From NCBI RefSeq assembly GCF_034424315.1, contig NZ_CP139972.1, positions 1,116,001-1,180,000 on the forward strand: a stretch of 64,000 nucleotides of DNA. Direction: 5' to 3'. Position numbers and translations under genes: made by a program. Positions 1-7,750 of the stretch are shown here, one piece after another (the first letter of the stretch is position 1; the number at the start of each line of letters is the position of its first letter). The notes below the pieces were generated by a model. The model was not told where the DNA came from. It made no database searches and saw only the letters and a program-made list of their open reading frames with translations. This DNA comes from Chitinophaga sancti (GTDB taxonomy: Bacteria; Bacteroidota; Bacteroidia; Chitinophagales; Chitinophagaceae).

Positions 1-482
1 CTGTCGGGGATGTAAATGGCTACGTAATTCTCCATCGCTTCCACAAAGAGAATATCCTTAATAGCAATTTTTTCCAGCTTGCTATCTACCTTTACAAAGA
101 AGTAATCATTGCTGCCTGGCTGGTTTTGAAAATAATCATAGATCTTATTCGCCGATTTCAAAAACCGCTCAAATGAAATGGGCTTTAATAAATAATCCAG
201 TACCTCCAGTTCATATCCATGCACCGCATATTTTTCATACGCTGTCGTAAACACCACTTTCGGCGGCTTTGATAAATTCCGTAATAACTCAATCCCCGTC
301 ATGTAAGGCATCTCAATATCCAAAAACAATACATCCACGGGCTGTACTTTCAGCAGGGAATTCAGTTCCACCGCATTTTCACACAGGCCTTTCAATTCAA
401 GAAAATCTATTTTCTCAATATAGCCCTGCAATCCCTTCCTTGCAAATGGCTCATCATCGGTGACGATACAGGATATTTTCAT
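1..482 (-). CDS. LytTR-family response regulator, C-terminus beyond window edge
   Basis: Reading the minus strand from the ATG at 482-480 gives an uninterrupted frame to base 1. It begins with a receiver domain (acidic DDEP near residues 9-12, phospho-acceptor Asp in VLFLDIEMP near residue 54, switch residues TTAY and LKP). It then enters the start of a LytTR DNA-binding domain (VKVDSKLEKIAIKDILFVEA). The family binds DNA through LytTR and is phosphorylated by LytS-type membrane kinases. The start codon overlaps the stop of the upstream kinase gene (ATGA), so the two are almost certainly translationally coupled partners. The DNA-binding domain is only partly present here, so target specificity cannot be judged. 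Confidence 0.93.
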   Translation of the reverse strand, partial: MKISCIVTDDEPFARKGLQGYIEKIDFLELKGLCENAVELNSLLKVQPVDVLFLDIEMPYMTGIELLRNLSKPPKVVFTTAYEKYAVHGYELEVLDYLLKPISFERFLKSANKIYDYFQNQPGSNDYFFVKVDSKLEKIAIKDILFVEAMENYVAIYIPD

Positions 483-1492
483 AATAATTCGAGTCTCACT
501 TTAAATTCGGAATCCAGTTGCGCTATTTCCAGGCGATGCTTCCCGGGGTATAATAATTCCAGGCGTCTTTGCAGGTTTTCCAGCCCGATACCACCAGTTC
601 GGGTAATCACCGGTGGTATATCATTCGCTGCTTCAAAAACGATCCCGGAATCGTTTAAAAATGCCTTTATTTTCAAACGGTACTCCCCTCCCACATACTT
701 AAACGCATTTTCCACCAGGGGGAAGAACAAGAGGGGGTAAATGACCTGCTCCTGCAGTGCCGGGTCAAAGCTCACCTGCAAAGATAATTTCTCAGATGCT
801 CTCAATTGCTGTAAACTGATAAAACTCTCTAAGTAATCCAGCTCCTGCCTGACAGGCACGGTTTGCTGCTGGTCGTACAACTGGTAGCGGATCAGTGAAG
901 AAAACAATTCCACGCTTTTCTTTGCCGCACTTACATCCTCATCCATCTGGAAATAGATCGTATTGAGCGCATTGAACAGGAAATGCGGATGCAATTGTGC
1001 TTTCAGGAATTTGAGTTCTGCCTGTAACTGGTCGTTCATGACCTTCTCCAGTTTCAGCCGGTTGTCTACATAGGCCTGCAGGAAGGCATTGCTTCTTTTC
1101 AGGCCATAATAAATGTATCCGTACAACAAAGGGATCACGTTCACATCAGCAAAATCGAACCATTGCAAGCCATCATCCGTAAAGATAGGGATGGGAAGGA
1201 TCAGCACATTCTGCATCAGCAGCATGAAGACGGTCACCACGCCCAATTCCTTCAGGATCCGTTTCCGGGTAAATTCATGAGCCCAATGGGCATCAAAGTA
1301 CCGGAACAGGTAATCCTGCCCTACCACGAATAACCAGCCTGCAATGACACATACTCCAATCTCCATGGTGTTTAACTGCCAGCTACGTTCCCAGAACTTC
1401 ATACGTGTCACCGTATCCAGCAGCAGGCGGATCGTGAAGTAGGTCACAAGACCGTAGATGCTCCCGTCAAAAAAGACCCTTTTCAGTTTCAT
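479..1492 (-). CDS. LytS-type sensor histidine kinase (His_kinase PF06580 family)
   Basis: A 337-residue protein with four predicted N-terminal membrane segments (about residues 10-140), a short coiled linker (KLEKVMNDQLQAEL), the phospho-acceptor motif LHPHFLFNALNT (about residues 167-178), and a C-terminal ATP-binding region with the N-box PLVENAFKY and glycine motif GGIGLENLQRRL. No extracytoplasmic sensor domain is visible, so the stimulus is probably sensed within the membrane. It overlaps the response regulator by 4 bp downstream and the acyltransferase by 4 bp upstream, so the three genes form one operon. The kinase-regulator pairing is secure; the signal is unknown. Confidence 0.93.
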   Translation of the reverse strand: MKLKRVFFDGSIYGLVTYFTIRLLLDTVTRMKFWERSWQLNTMEIGVCVIAGWLFVVGQDYLFRYFDAHWAHEFTRKRILKELGVVTVFMLLMQNVLILPIPIFTDDGLQWFDFADVNVIPLLYGYIYYGLKRSNAFLQAYVDNRLKLEKVMNDQLQAELKFLKAQLHPHFLFNALNTIYFQMDEDVSAAKKSVELFSSLIRYQLYDQQQTVPVRQELDYLESFISLQQLRASEKLSLQVSFDPALQEQVIYPLLFFPLVENAFKYVGGEYRLKIKAFLNDSGIVFEAANDIPPVITRTGGIGLENLQRRLELLYPGKHRLEIAQLDSEFKVRLELL

Positions 1493-2643
1493 GCGGATAA
1501 TTTACGACTCTTTTTCATTCCAAATAACCATCTCATGAGCGGGTAAGGCCGGATAAAGTAATGAAAGACCGCCATACAGACCGCTCCTGTTACCAGCACA
1601 ATAAACGCATATTTCATCGTTACCTCATCCGGTGCTTTTACGACATAGTACGCCAGGATAACGATGACGGTCTGATGAAGAATATAAAAGGGATATACGG
1701 CTTCGTTGAGGTAAGGGAGCACCGGATGTTGCCTGTTGAGTTTTTTTTTACCATAACCGATACAGGTGAGTACCCAGGCCCAGCCACACAGAGATTGCAA
1801 TGCTATGAATACATAAGTACGGTAATCATTCCGCCACTCAGGCAATACATCCCAGGGGCTCAGGTCATTCCAGCGAACCACGTTAATCGCAATAAGAGAT
1901 AAGAACGCAATGATAAAAGTGGTTTTCCTGTTCCGCTCCAGGCTATCCATCAATAAGGGATTGGCGATGCATAAGAATCCCGGGATTAAAAACAGGAGCC
2001 AGTAAGCCATGTAGGCCCAGTCACCCCAGAAAGCATTCGTTTCAGGATATTGCAAAGTAAAAGCCGTATACACAAAAATTCCCGGTAGGGTGAGCAGGTA
2101 AATACGCTTCCCTTTGGCCAGCCAGGCAAGCCGTTCTCTGAATCGTTCATTTGCAACAATCCATGCAAATAAGGGTGCACAGACCAGGTCATATAACACC
2201 AGGTATAAAATAAACCAGAGGTGGTGCCAGCTTAGGTTCCCTTTCGGATAAGGCCCGGTACTAAACATGGTCGCATAAAAGTGCAGGAAAGAGCCCTTAT
2301 GCCCCTGTGTCAGCCTTTCCATATAGACCTGCGGGGGCACGATCACCAGGATCCCAAAAACCAGGGGAATAAACAATTTCGTCATTCTCAGTTTAATAAA
2401 CCCGCCGGCAGTCCGGCTTTGCAGCATGTAATAACTCACGGTGCCGGAAATAAAGAACAATAAGGGCATCCGGAACAGGTGCAGCCACATGTTCATCTCC
2501 AACAGGATATTACTGGTTTCTTTATTCCGGATATGCCAGTTCAGGTCAGTGGCAAAAGGCATAGCAGCGTGGAAGATCAAAACCCCGAAAATAGCGAGGA
2601 TACGGAGCCAGTCTAACCATGCCTGGCGCGGAGTTGCTTGCAT
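1489..2643 (-). CDS. Membrane acyltransferase, acyltransferase-3 family
   Basis: About 384 residues, polytopic, with the acyltransferase-3 signature: an N-terminal segment RQAWLDWLRILAIFGVLIFHAAMPF carrying the conserved Arg and His, then about ten hydrophobic helices. Enzymes of this family O-acylate exported glycans or other extracytoplasmic acceptors. I chose the ATG at 2643 over an in-frame start ten codons upstream, because family members begin just before the WLDWLR segment and the extra residues are charged and unlike the family. It is the first gene of an operon with the kinase and regulator downstream, with a 4-bp overlap. The acceptor molecule is unknown. Confidence 0.85.
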   Translation of the reverse strand: MQATPRQAWLDWLRILAIFGVLIFHAAMPFATDLNWHIRNKETSNILLEMNMWLHLFRMPLLFFISGTVSYYMLQSRTAGGFIKLRMTKLFIPLVFGILVIVPPQVYMERLTQGHKGSFLHFYATMFSTGPYPKGNLSWHHLWFILYLVLYDLVCAPLFAWIVANERFRERLAWLAKGKRIYLLTLPGIFVYTAFTLQYPETNAFWGDWAYMAYWLLFLIPGFLCIANPLLMDSLERNRKTTFIIAFLSLIAINVVRWNDLSPWDVLPEWRNDYRTYVFIALQSLCGWAWVLTCIGYGKKKLNRQHPVLPYLNEAVYPFYILHQTVIVILAYYVVKAPDEVTMKYAFIVLVTGAVCMAVFHYFIRPYPLMRWLFGMKKSRKLSA

Positions 2644-2806
2644 AATTTTGAATTTATACCGCCAAATTAGCACCGACGGCGGGCGGGGTAAAATTTGTTT
2701 GACCTGAGGACGATTTAGGCGGGTATAAGGTCATTATTAAAAATAATTCCCTGTAAATGGGGCAGTAAATCAATTTCCTGACTTTTAAGAGATATAGAAC
2801 AATTAT

Positions 2807-4195
2807 TTGATGATAAAAACCTTCTCCGGGAGAATGCTTTGGCTGATGGCATTCGTCCTGCCGACCTTCTTTGCCCCGACAGTACAGGCACAATCAGAGC
2901 GTTTTGAAATTGCGGGTATCATAAAAGCGCTCAATGACAAGGACGATAACTATTTGATGCAGCGTAAAGCGGATTCCGCCAGGATCGGGGATCTGCCCTA
3001 TATGGCAGACCAGGCGATCTTAAAGGCTGTATTAGAAAAATACGGCGCCATCCAATCTTACCAGCTTACGGGCATAGATAGCCTGCACGGTTTCTACAAA
3101 CTGAATGTGGCAGTGGTGTATGAATCCGGTCGTACAGGCAAGCCGGCGTTTGTATTCAACAAAAACGGGAAATGGGTACACCTGGATATTCTCCGTACAA
3201 GAAAGGAAATTGACCCTGTAAAGGCGCAACAGCAGTCGCTCTCAAAGGTGGCCTTCCCGGATACGGTGTATACAAAATTCGTATTGAACGGCGGACTTAT
3301 TTACATTCCGGCACGCCTGGGGGATGTAGACGGATATTTCATGCTGGACAGTGGAGCGCCTATGGTAATCTTTAATAAAACCTATGTACCGGATAGCAAA
3401 CTGGATGCTACTCACTATACCACGATGCAGGGCATAGGTGGAGGTTTTGGCAATTCAGGGATGGCAAAAATGCCGCTTCGGTTATCTGATATCAGGATAG
3501 ACAGCCTGGAGGCGCCGGTAGCAGAAATGCAGGATTATGAAGCATTATTGCCAATGAAAGTGTTTGGCTTACTGGGTTATGAGTTTTTCAAAAATTATGC
3601 ATTGGTGTTGAATTATCAAAACGAGGAATTGGTATTGATAAAACGCGGAAAAGAGGGAGCGGAATTAACGGGCGCAGGTAAAGGACGTTCTGATGTAAAA
3701 AGCACAGGTAAAGGGAACTCCGCCTTGGTAAGCACAGGTAAAGAAAACTCCATCCTGACTATCGCCAGCCGGAAATACACTCCCCTTGTTGAAATTCCCC
3801 TCACCCTCCAGCGCCACATTGCCATCGTCTCCTTATCATTTGAAGGAAAACCGATTCCCTTCGGTCTTGATTGCGGTGCTAATGCGAACTTATTTAAAAC
3901 CACGCTCCTGCCAGCTATCGCCGCTCATTTTGACCCGGAAAAAGAAGAAGTCAGCGTAAGCGGAATGGGCCATCAAACCGGCAAAGCAAATATCGGCTAT
4001 ATCATGAATGCCTACGCAGGAAATCAAAAACTGGACGACATGTACACCGCTTTTTCAGACCAGAAAATCGGTGCAGGTAATGGCGAAGATGCCTTGAAAA
4101 TTGAAGGCTTGCTGGGCACCCCTTTTTTGAACCTATATGTAACAGAGATAGATTATATCAATCAGAAAGTGATCCTGTATAAGCCCATTCCCTGA
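2807..4195 (+). CDS. Secreted retropepsin-like aspartyl protease with decapeptide repeat linker
   Basis: 462 residues. A signal peptide (about residues 1-28, cleavage near VQAQ) precedes two aspartyl-protease-like lobes, with DSGAP near residue 181 and DCGAN near residue 355. Retropepsin-like proteins use a D-[ST]-G motif; here the second lobe reads DCG, so it may be less active or structural. An N-terminal region of about 150 residues is unassigned. The two lobes are joined by four 10-residue repeats (3641-3760, exactly 30 bp each, consensus STGKGNSxLx). The gene is transcribed divergently from the acyltransferase across a 160-bp gap. The start could also be the second Met, one codon later. 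Function is probably periplasmic or secreted proteolysis. Confidence 0.8.
   Translation: MMIKTFSGRMLWLMAFVLPTFFAPTVQAQSERFEIAGIIKALNDKDDNYLMQRKADSARIGDLPYMADQAILKAVLEKYGAIQSYQLTGIDSLHGFYKLNVAVVYESGRTGKPAFVFNKNGKWVHLDILRTRKEIDPVKAQQQSLSKVAFPDTVYTKFVLNGGLIYIPARLGDVDGYFMLDSGAPMVIFNKTYVPDSKLDATHYTTMQGIGGGFGNSGMAKMPLRLSDIRIDSLEAPVAEMQDYEALLPMKVFGLLGYEFFKNYALVLNYQNEELVLIKRGKEGAELTGAGKGRSDVKSTGKGNSALVSTGKENSILTIASRKYTPLVEIPLTLQRHIAIVSLSFEGKPIPFGLDCGANANLFKTTLLPAIAAHFDPEKEEVSVSGMGHQTGKANIGYIMNAYAGNQKLDDMYTAFSDQKIGAGNGEDALKIEGLLGTPFLNLYVTEIDYINQKVILYKPIP
3641..3760 (+). repeat. Four in-frame 30-bp tandem repeats in the protease linker
   Basis: Units at 3641-3670, 3671-3700, 3701-3730 and 3731-3760 share GCACAGGTAAAG-like cores. 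The last two are the most alike, and both begin AGCACAGGTAAAG. The period is exactly 30 bp, so the reading frame is kept and a decapeptide with a central G-K-[GE] is repeated. The sequence is Gly/Ser/Lys rich, as in a flexible linker. Confidence 0.85.
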
Positions 4196-4264
4196 TCAGA
4201 ATCAGCCACAAAAAGATGATCTGGATCACAAATGCCCCATCAAAAGGTCGCGACCTTTGTAAAA

Positions 4265-5074
4265 ATGGAAATTATGCATTTGTTCGGGTACATCTCATCT
4301 TTAGCAATTGGCATTTCACTTGGATTAATAGGTGGCGGGGGCTCCATCCTGACAATGCCCGTAATGGTCTACCTGTTCGGCCTGGCCCCCATCACAGCCA
4401 CTTCCTATTCTTTATTTATTGTTGGTTCCACCAGCCTGGTGGGAGCTGTCAGACAATATAGACAAGGGGCGATCAATATAAAAATGGCGCTGCTCTTTGC
4501 GACCGTTTCCGTACTAACGGTATTCCTCACACGAAAATACCTGCTACCATCCATCCCTGATCACATTGGTACCATTGGCCATTTCCCCATTACCAGCAGC
4601 TGGCTCACCATGGTCCTGTTTGCACTCATCATGCTGCTGTCCTCCTTTTTTATGATGCGTCATGATTCCCCACAGGCAAATCCTGATGCACGTCATATGA
4701 TCCCTTTCGGAAAACTGGCAGGCTTCGGCATCGGTATTGGTTTAATCTCCGGTTTGCTGGGGGTAGGCGGCGGATTCCTGTTAATTCCATCCCTGGTATT
4801 ACTGCTGGGGGTACCTATGAAAGAGGCGGTGGGTAGTTCTCTCCTGGTGATTGCCCTGAACTCGCTAATCGGTTTTTTAGGGAATGCACAGGGCATAGCG
4901 CTGGACTGGTCACTTTTGAGCATGGTGACTTTACTGGCGATCATTGGTATTCTCACTGGAACTTATTTGAATCGTAAAATCCCTGCCGCCCGGCTCAAAA
5001 AAGGTTTTGGATGGTTTGTCCTGGCAATAGGGGTATATGTATTAATAAGAGAAACAGGACGCATGATCTGGTAA
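4265..5074 (+). CDS. TauE/SafE family permease (sulfite/organosulfonate exporter type)
   Basis: About 269 residues, with eight or so predicted membrane helices arranged as two homologous halves. Each half opens with the family's glycine-rich motif: GLIGGGGSILTMPVMVY near the N-terminus and GLLGVGGGFLLIPSLVLLLG in the second half. TauE/SafE members move small sulfur-containing anions or related acids across the inner membrane. I chose the ATG at 4265. The upstream in-frame ATG at 4232 adds a charged stretch (HQKVATFVK) that other members lack. It follows the protease gene by 70 bp on the same strand. The next gene is a periplasmic metallo-beta-lactamase, so the substrate is not revealed by context. 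Confidence 0.88.
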   Translation: MEIMHLFGYISSLAIGISLGLIGGGGSILTMPVMVYLFGLAPITATSYSLFIVGSTSLVGAVRQYRQGAINIKMALLFATVSVLTVFLTRKYLLPSIPDHIGTIGHFPITSSWLTMVLFALIMLLSSFFMMRHDSPQANPDARHMIPFGKLAGFGIGIGLISGLLGVGGGFLLIPSLVLLLGVPMKEAVGSSLLVIALNSLIGFLGNAQGIALDWSLLSMVTLLAIIGILTGTYLNRKIPAARLKKGFGWFVLAIGVYVLIRETGRMIW

Positions 5075-5243
5075 CAAAACAATAGGCCCGGCAGGAGCAC
5101 ATTTTTACCCGGTATTTAAATACAATATCTCCTCTGCATGCTGAACTAATCTTACGCATCATCTTAATACGCTATCTCAACCCGCGTTTCAAAATCCGAA
5201 TTATTTCCCATATATTGACACCTCACTTATCAACGCGGATAGT

Positions 5244-6107
5244 ATGTTTTTCAAACGATACCTGTTATTAACCTGCCTTTTATCAGCTTCACTCTTTTCC
5301 AAAGGCCAAAAAGTAACCGAGCCCAAAATCAATAACCCGGCCTGGGAAAAACCTTACGCTCCCTTTCAGCTTGCAGGTAACCTCTATTATGTCGGCACTG
5401 CGGAACTGGCAGCTTACCTGGTTGTCACCAACCAGGGGAATATCCTGATCAATACAGGCACAAAATCCTCCGGTCCTATTATCAAAGCGAATATAGCGGC
5501 ATTGGGTTTTAAACTTTCAGACGTAAAAATACTGCTGAACACCCAGGCACATTACGACCATATGGGTGCGATGGCGGAAATAAAAAAGGCAAGCGGCGCA
5601 AAATTGATGATCGACGAAGCAGATGCCGGTGTGGTAGCTGATGGCGGGCAGTCAGATTATTTGATGGGCGGTGGTGACTGTACATTTGAACCGGTGAAAG
5701 TGGATCGGGTATTGCATAATGGAGATGTGATCAAACTGGGAGGGATGAAACTGGTGATGTTGCATCATCCGGGGCATACAAAGGGCTCCTGTAGTTTTTT
5801 GTTAGATGTGAAGGATGCCAAACGCACTTACAAGGTACTGATCGCGAATATACCGACGATTATAATAGATCAGCCATTTGCGGAACAGAAGACTTATCCT
5901 GGGATGGCGAAAGACTATGCGTATACGATAAAAGCTATGAAAGGATTGCAATTCGATCTTTGGGTGGCATCTCATGCGAGCCAGTTTGATCTGCAGCAAA
6001 AGCATCCTGAGGGGAGTGGGTATAACCCGGAGGCGTTTATGGACAGGAAGGGGTATGAGGAGGATTTGAAGGAGGTGGAGAAAGAGTACGAGGAGAAGGT
6101 GAAATAG
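5244..6107 (+). CDS. Subclass B3 metallo-beta-lactamase with Gln in zinc site 1 (GOB-like)
   Basis: 287 residues with a signal peptide (about 1-21, ending FSKGQ). It has the B3 fold signature: a zinc motif reading QAHYDH near residues 101-106, His in HHPGHTKGS (the site-1 His196 equivalent), and a late His in SHASQFDL (the His263 equivalent). Canonical B3 enzymes have HxHxDH; the GOB enzymes of Elizabethkingia are the known B3 branch with Gln at the first position, and this protein shares that. The expected activity is hydrolysis of penicillins, cephalosporins and carbapenems in the periplasm, but activity is inferred. The C-terminus is a charged Lys/Glu helix. It stands alone, 100 bp upstream of arsR and 170 bp after the permease. 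Confidence 0.85.
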   Translation: MFFKRYLLLTCLLSASLFSKGQKVTEPKINNPAWEKPYAPFQLAGNLYYVGTAELAAYLVVTNQGNILINTGTKSSGPIIKANIAALGFKLSDVKILLNTQAHYDHMGAMAEIKKASGAKLMIDEADAGVVADGGQSDYLMGGGDCTFEPVKVDRVLHNGDVIKLGGMKLVMLHHPGHTKGSCSFLLDVKDAKRTYKVLIANIPTIIIDQPFAEQKTYPGMAKDYAYTIKAMKGLQFDLWVASHASQFDLQQKHPEGSGYNPEAFMDRKGYEEDLKEVEKEYEEKVK

Positions 6108-6190
6108 GCGTAAATAACAGAAGGCAGACTCCCCCCTACTAAGCCCTAAACTCCCCGTATCAAAAAAAGATTTGCATATTTCAAAAACAT

Positions 6191-6208
6191 TATCGTAATA
6201 TTGCGATA
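6191..6208. promoter_or_regulatory. ArsR operator copy 1, at the arsR start
   Basis: TATCGTAATATTGCGATA is a near-perfect palindrome that ends on the first base of the arsR ATG. The same core recurs twice between arsR and arsM. This is the position and symmetry expected for binding by an ArsR-family dimer that represses its own transcription until arsenite binds. Confidence 0.75.
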
Positions 6209-6540
6209 TGGGATTAACGAAATCAGATTTATTTACCAGGGAGCAGAATGATTTAGCAAATATGGCGAAAGCAATTGCGCATCCGGCAAGGATTGCCATA
6301 TTGCAGTACCTGGTGAAGAAGAATGCCTGTGTAACAGGCGATCTGGTGGAGGAACTGGGGCTTGCACAGGCGACGACTTCACAGCACCTCAAAGAGCTCA
6401 AAAACGCGGGGATCATCCAGGGAACAGTAGAAGGTGCCAGCGTATGCTATTGCATCGATCCTAAGGTCTGGAAACACTATAAAAATGTATTCCATACTTT
6501 CTTTGGAGAGGTAAATATTGAAAACGGCACTTGCTGCTGA
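6208..6540 (+). CDS. arsR: ArsR/SmtB-family metalloregulator
   Basis: 110 residues, the usual family length. It has a winged helix: AHPARIAILQYLV (helix before HTH), then GDLVEELGLAQATTSQHLKELKNAGII as the recognition helix-turn-helix. It lacks the ELCVCDL motif of classical ArsR. Instead it has a Cys before the HTH (NACVTG), two in VCYC in the wing, and a terminal CC pair, so the arsenite site is of an alternative geometry. It heads the ars operon, and its start overlaps a palindromic operator. It probably represses arsR-arsM-acr3-arsC and releases on As(III). Identity as an ArsR-family protein is firm; the metal is inferred from the neighbours. Confidence 0.92.
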   Translation: MGLTKSDLFTREQNDLANMAKAIAHPARIAILQYLVKKNACVTGDLVEELGLAQATTSQHLKELKNAGIIQGTVEGASVCYCIDPKVWKHYKNVFHTFFGEVNIENGTCC

Positions 6541-6558
6541 TTTTTTTTGTCCTCAATT

Positions 6559-6584
6559 ATCGCAATATTGCAATGATGCGATAG
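6559..6584. promoter_or_regulatory. ArsR operator copy 2 (arsR-arsM gap)
   Basis: ATCGCAATATTGCAAT at 6559-6574 matches the operator at arsR with one or two changes, and is followed by a partial half-site GATGCGAT. It lies 19 bp after the arsR stop. Confidence 0.7.
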
Positions 6585-6648
6585 TGTAGGCAAGGACACT
6601 CTCCCTCCTATAGTTCGTTCCCATAAAGTTTTTTTTTTGCCCATCTCT

Positions 6649-6673
6649 ATCGCAATATTACAATTACACGATA
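6649..6673. promoter_or_regulatory. ArsR operator copy 3, upstream of arsM
   Basis: ATCGCAATATTACAAT at 6649-6664 is followed by a partial half-site CACGAT, the same arrangement as copy 2. It ends 24 bp before the chosen arsM ATG (6688), which suggests a second repressed promoter inside the operon. Confidence 0.7.
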
Positions 6674-6687
6674 ATAAAAAAACTGAC

Positions 6688-7524
6688 ATGCAAACTGATG
6701 AACAACTCAAAGAACTGGTAAAACAGAAATACAGCGAAATCGCTTCCCAGCCTTTGGAAATGAACCTCTCCTCCTGCTGTGGTGCCGGTGCTTGCTCCAC
6801 AGAAGTATACAACATTATGAGCGACGATTATAGCCAGCTCGAAGGCTACAACCCGGACGCTGACCTGGGCCTGGGTTGCGGACTACCCACTCAATTTGCA
6901 AAGATCCAGCCCGGGAATACAGTAATAGACCTGGGTTCCGGCGCTGGCAATGACTGCTTTATCGCGCGCAAAGAAGCCGGCGAAACCGGTAAAGTGATCG
7001 GCATTGACTTCACTCCCGCCATGATTGAGCGTGCCAGGGCGAACGCAGATAAACTGGGCTATAATAACGTAGAATTCAGGCAGGGTGATATTGAAAATAT
7101 GCCGGTAGGTGGTGGAATAGCCGATGTAGTGGTGAGCAACTGTGTATTGAACCTGGTGCCTAACAAGGATGGGGTGATCAAAGAAATCTACCGGGTATTA
7201 AAACCTGGCGGTCACTTTAGTATTTCTGATATCGTGCTGCAAGGCACGCTCCCTGAAAAACTAAAAGCAGCGGCAGAAATGTACGCTGGCTGTGTGGCAG
7301 GCGCCATCCAGAAGGAACAGTATATAGGCCTGATCACTCAAAATAAGTTTGCAAACATCACGATACAAAAAGAGAAAGCAATCATCATCCCCGACGATAT
7401 CCTCTCCGGGTATTTGACTGCCGATGAAATTGCAGCATTTAAAAACAGTGAAAATGGTATTTTCAGTATAACGGTGTACGGTGAAAAACCAGCTGCCTGT
7501 TGCGCTCCTGGCTGTTGCGATTAA
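6688..7524 (+). CDS. arsM: Arsenite S-adenosylmethionine methyltransferase
   Basis: 278 residues of a class I SAM-dependent methyltransferase. The SAM-binding motif is VIDLGSGAGNDCF, with the acidic residue in GKVIGIDFTPAM and VVVSNCVLNLVPNK as the later motif. The Cys residues expected to bind As(III) are present: one in the NDCF loop region, one in SNCVLNL, one in YAGCVAGA, and an N-terminal SCCGAGAC. ArsM methylates arsenite to methylated and volatile forms. The C-terminus carries an extra Cys-rich tail (AACCAPGCCD). An earlier in-frame ATG at 6637 would run through operator copy 3, so I chose 6688, which matches the usual family N-terminus. Confidence 0.92.
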   Translation: MQTDEQLKELVKQKYSEIASQPLEMNLSSCCGAGACSTEVYNIMSDDYSQLEGYNPDADLGLGCGLPTQFAKIQPGNTVIDLGSGAGNDCFIARKEAGETGKVIGIDFTPAMIERARANADKLGYNNVEFRQGDIENMPVGGGIADVVVSNCVLNLVPNKDGVIKEIYRVLKPGGHFSISDIVLQGTLPEKLKAAAEMYAGCVAGAIQKEQYIGLITQNKFANITIQKEKAIIIPDDILSGYLTADEIAAFKNSENGIFSITVYGEKPAACCAPGCCD

Positions 7525-7557
7525 TATTTGATCGTAGTGGCTGTTGCTATATAAGCA

Positions 7558-7728
7558 ATGAAAGATAAAATAAACGAAACAGGAGTTTCTGCAAATAAGA
7601 AGGGGATCTCTTTAAACGAAAAGAGATCCCTCACGAACAGGAATGGGATTTCTCCAGACGAGGAAAGCATCTCTTTAAACAATATGAGAAACGCTACGAC
7701 ATGGTCAGCCATCTCTTCCAAACAATAA
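7558..7728 (+). CDS. Possible 56-residue heptapeptide-repeat mini-protein in the ars operon
   Basis: An open frame from ATG 7558 to TAA 7728, made of eight consecutive 7-residue units with a consensus near K-G-I-S-L-N-E. It starts 33 bp after arsM and ends 19 bp before acr3. The frame may be real, because the 21-bp period maintains it without stops for eight units. It may also be a by-product of a repetitive spacer. The minus strand is open over the same block, so openness alone is weak evidence. No known family or function is recognised. Confidence 0.3.
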   Translation: MKDKINETGVSANKKGISLNEKRSLTNRNGISPDEESISLNNMRNATTWSAISSKQ

Positions 7729-7750
7729 AAGCATCTTTTTAAACGAAATG
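7561..7750 (+). repeat. 21-bp degenerate tandem repeat array running into the acr3 start codon
   Basis: Nine units are visible: 7561-7581, 7582-7602, 7603-7623, 7624-7644, 7645-7665, 7666-7686, 7687-7707, 7708-7728, and a 22-bp last unit 7729-7750. The best-conserved core is ATCTCTTTAAACGAA. The last unit contains the acr3 start codon (AAACGAAATG). Units 3 and 4 also create an 11-bp perfect stem (7603-7613 with 7620-7630, loop of 6). There is no T-tract, so it is not an obvious terminator, but it could act in the mRNA. Confidence 0.85.

Noticed and set aside
7603..7630. Hairpin as a transcription terminator between arsM and acr3
   Set aside because: There is no T-run after the stem, and it arises from the repeat units. 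Termination inside the ars operon is unlikely.
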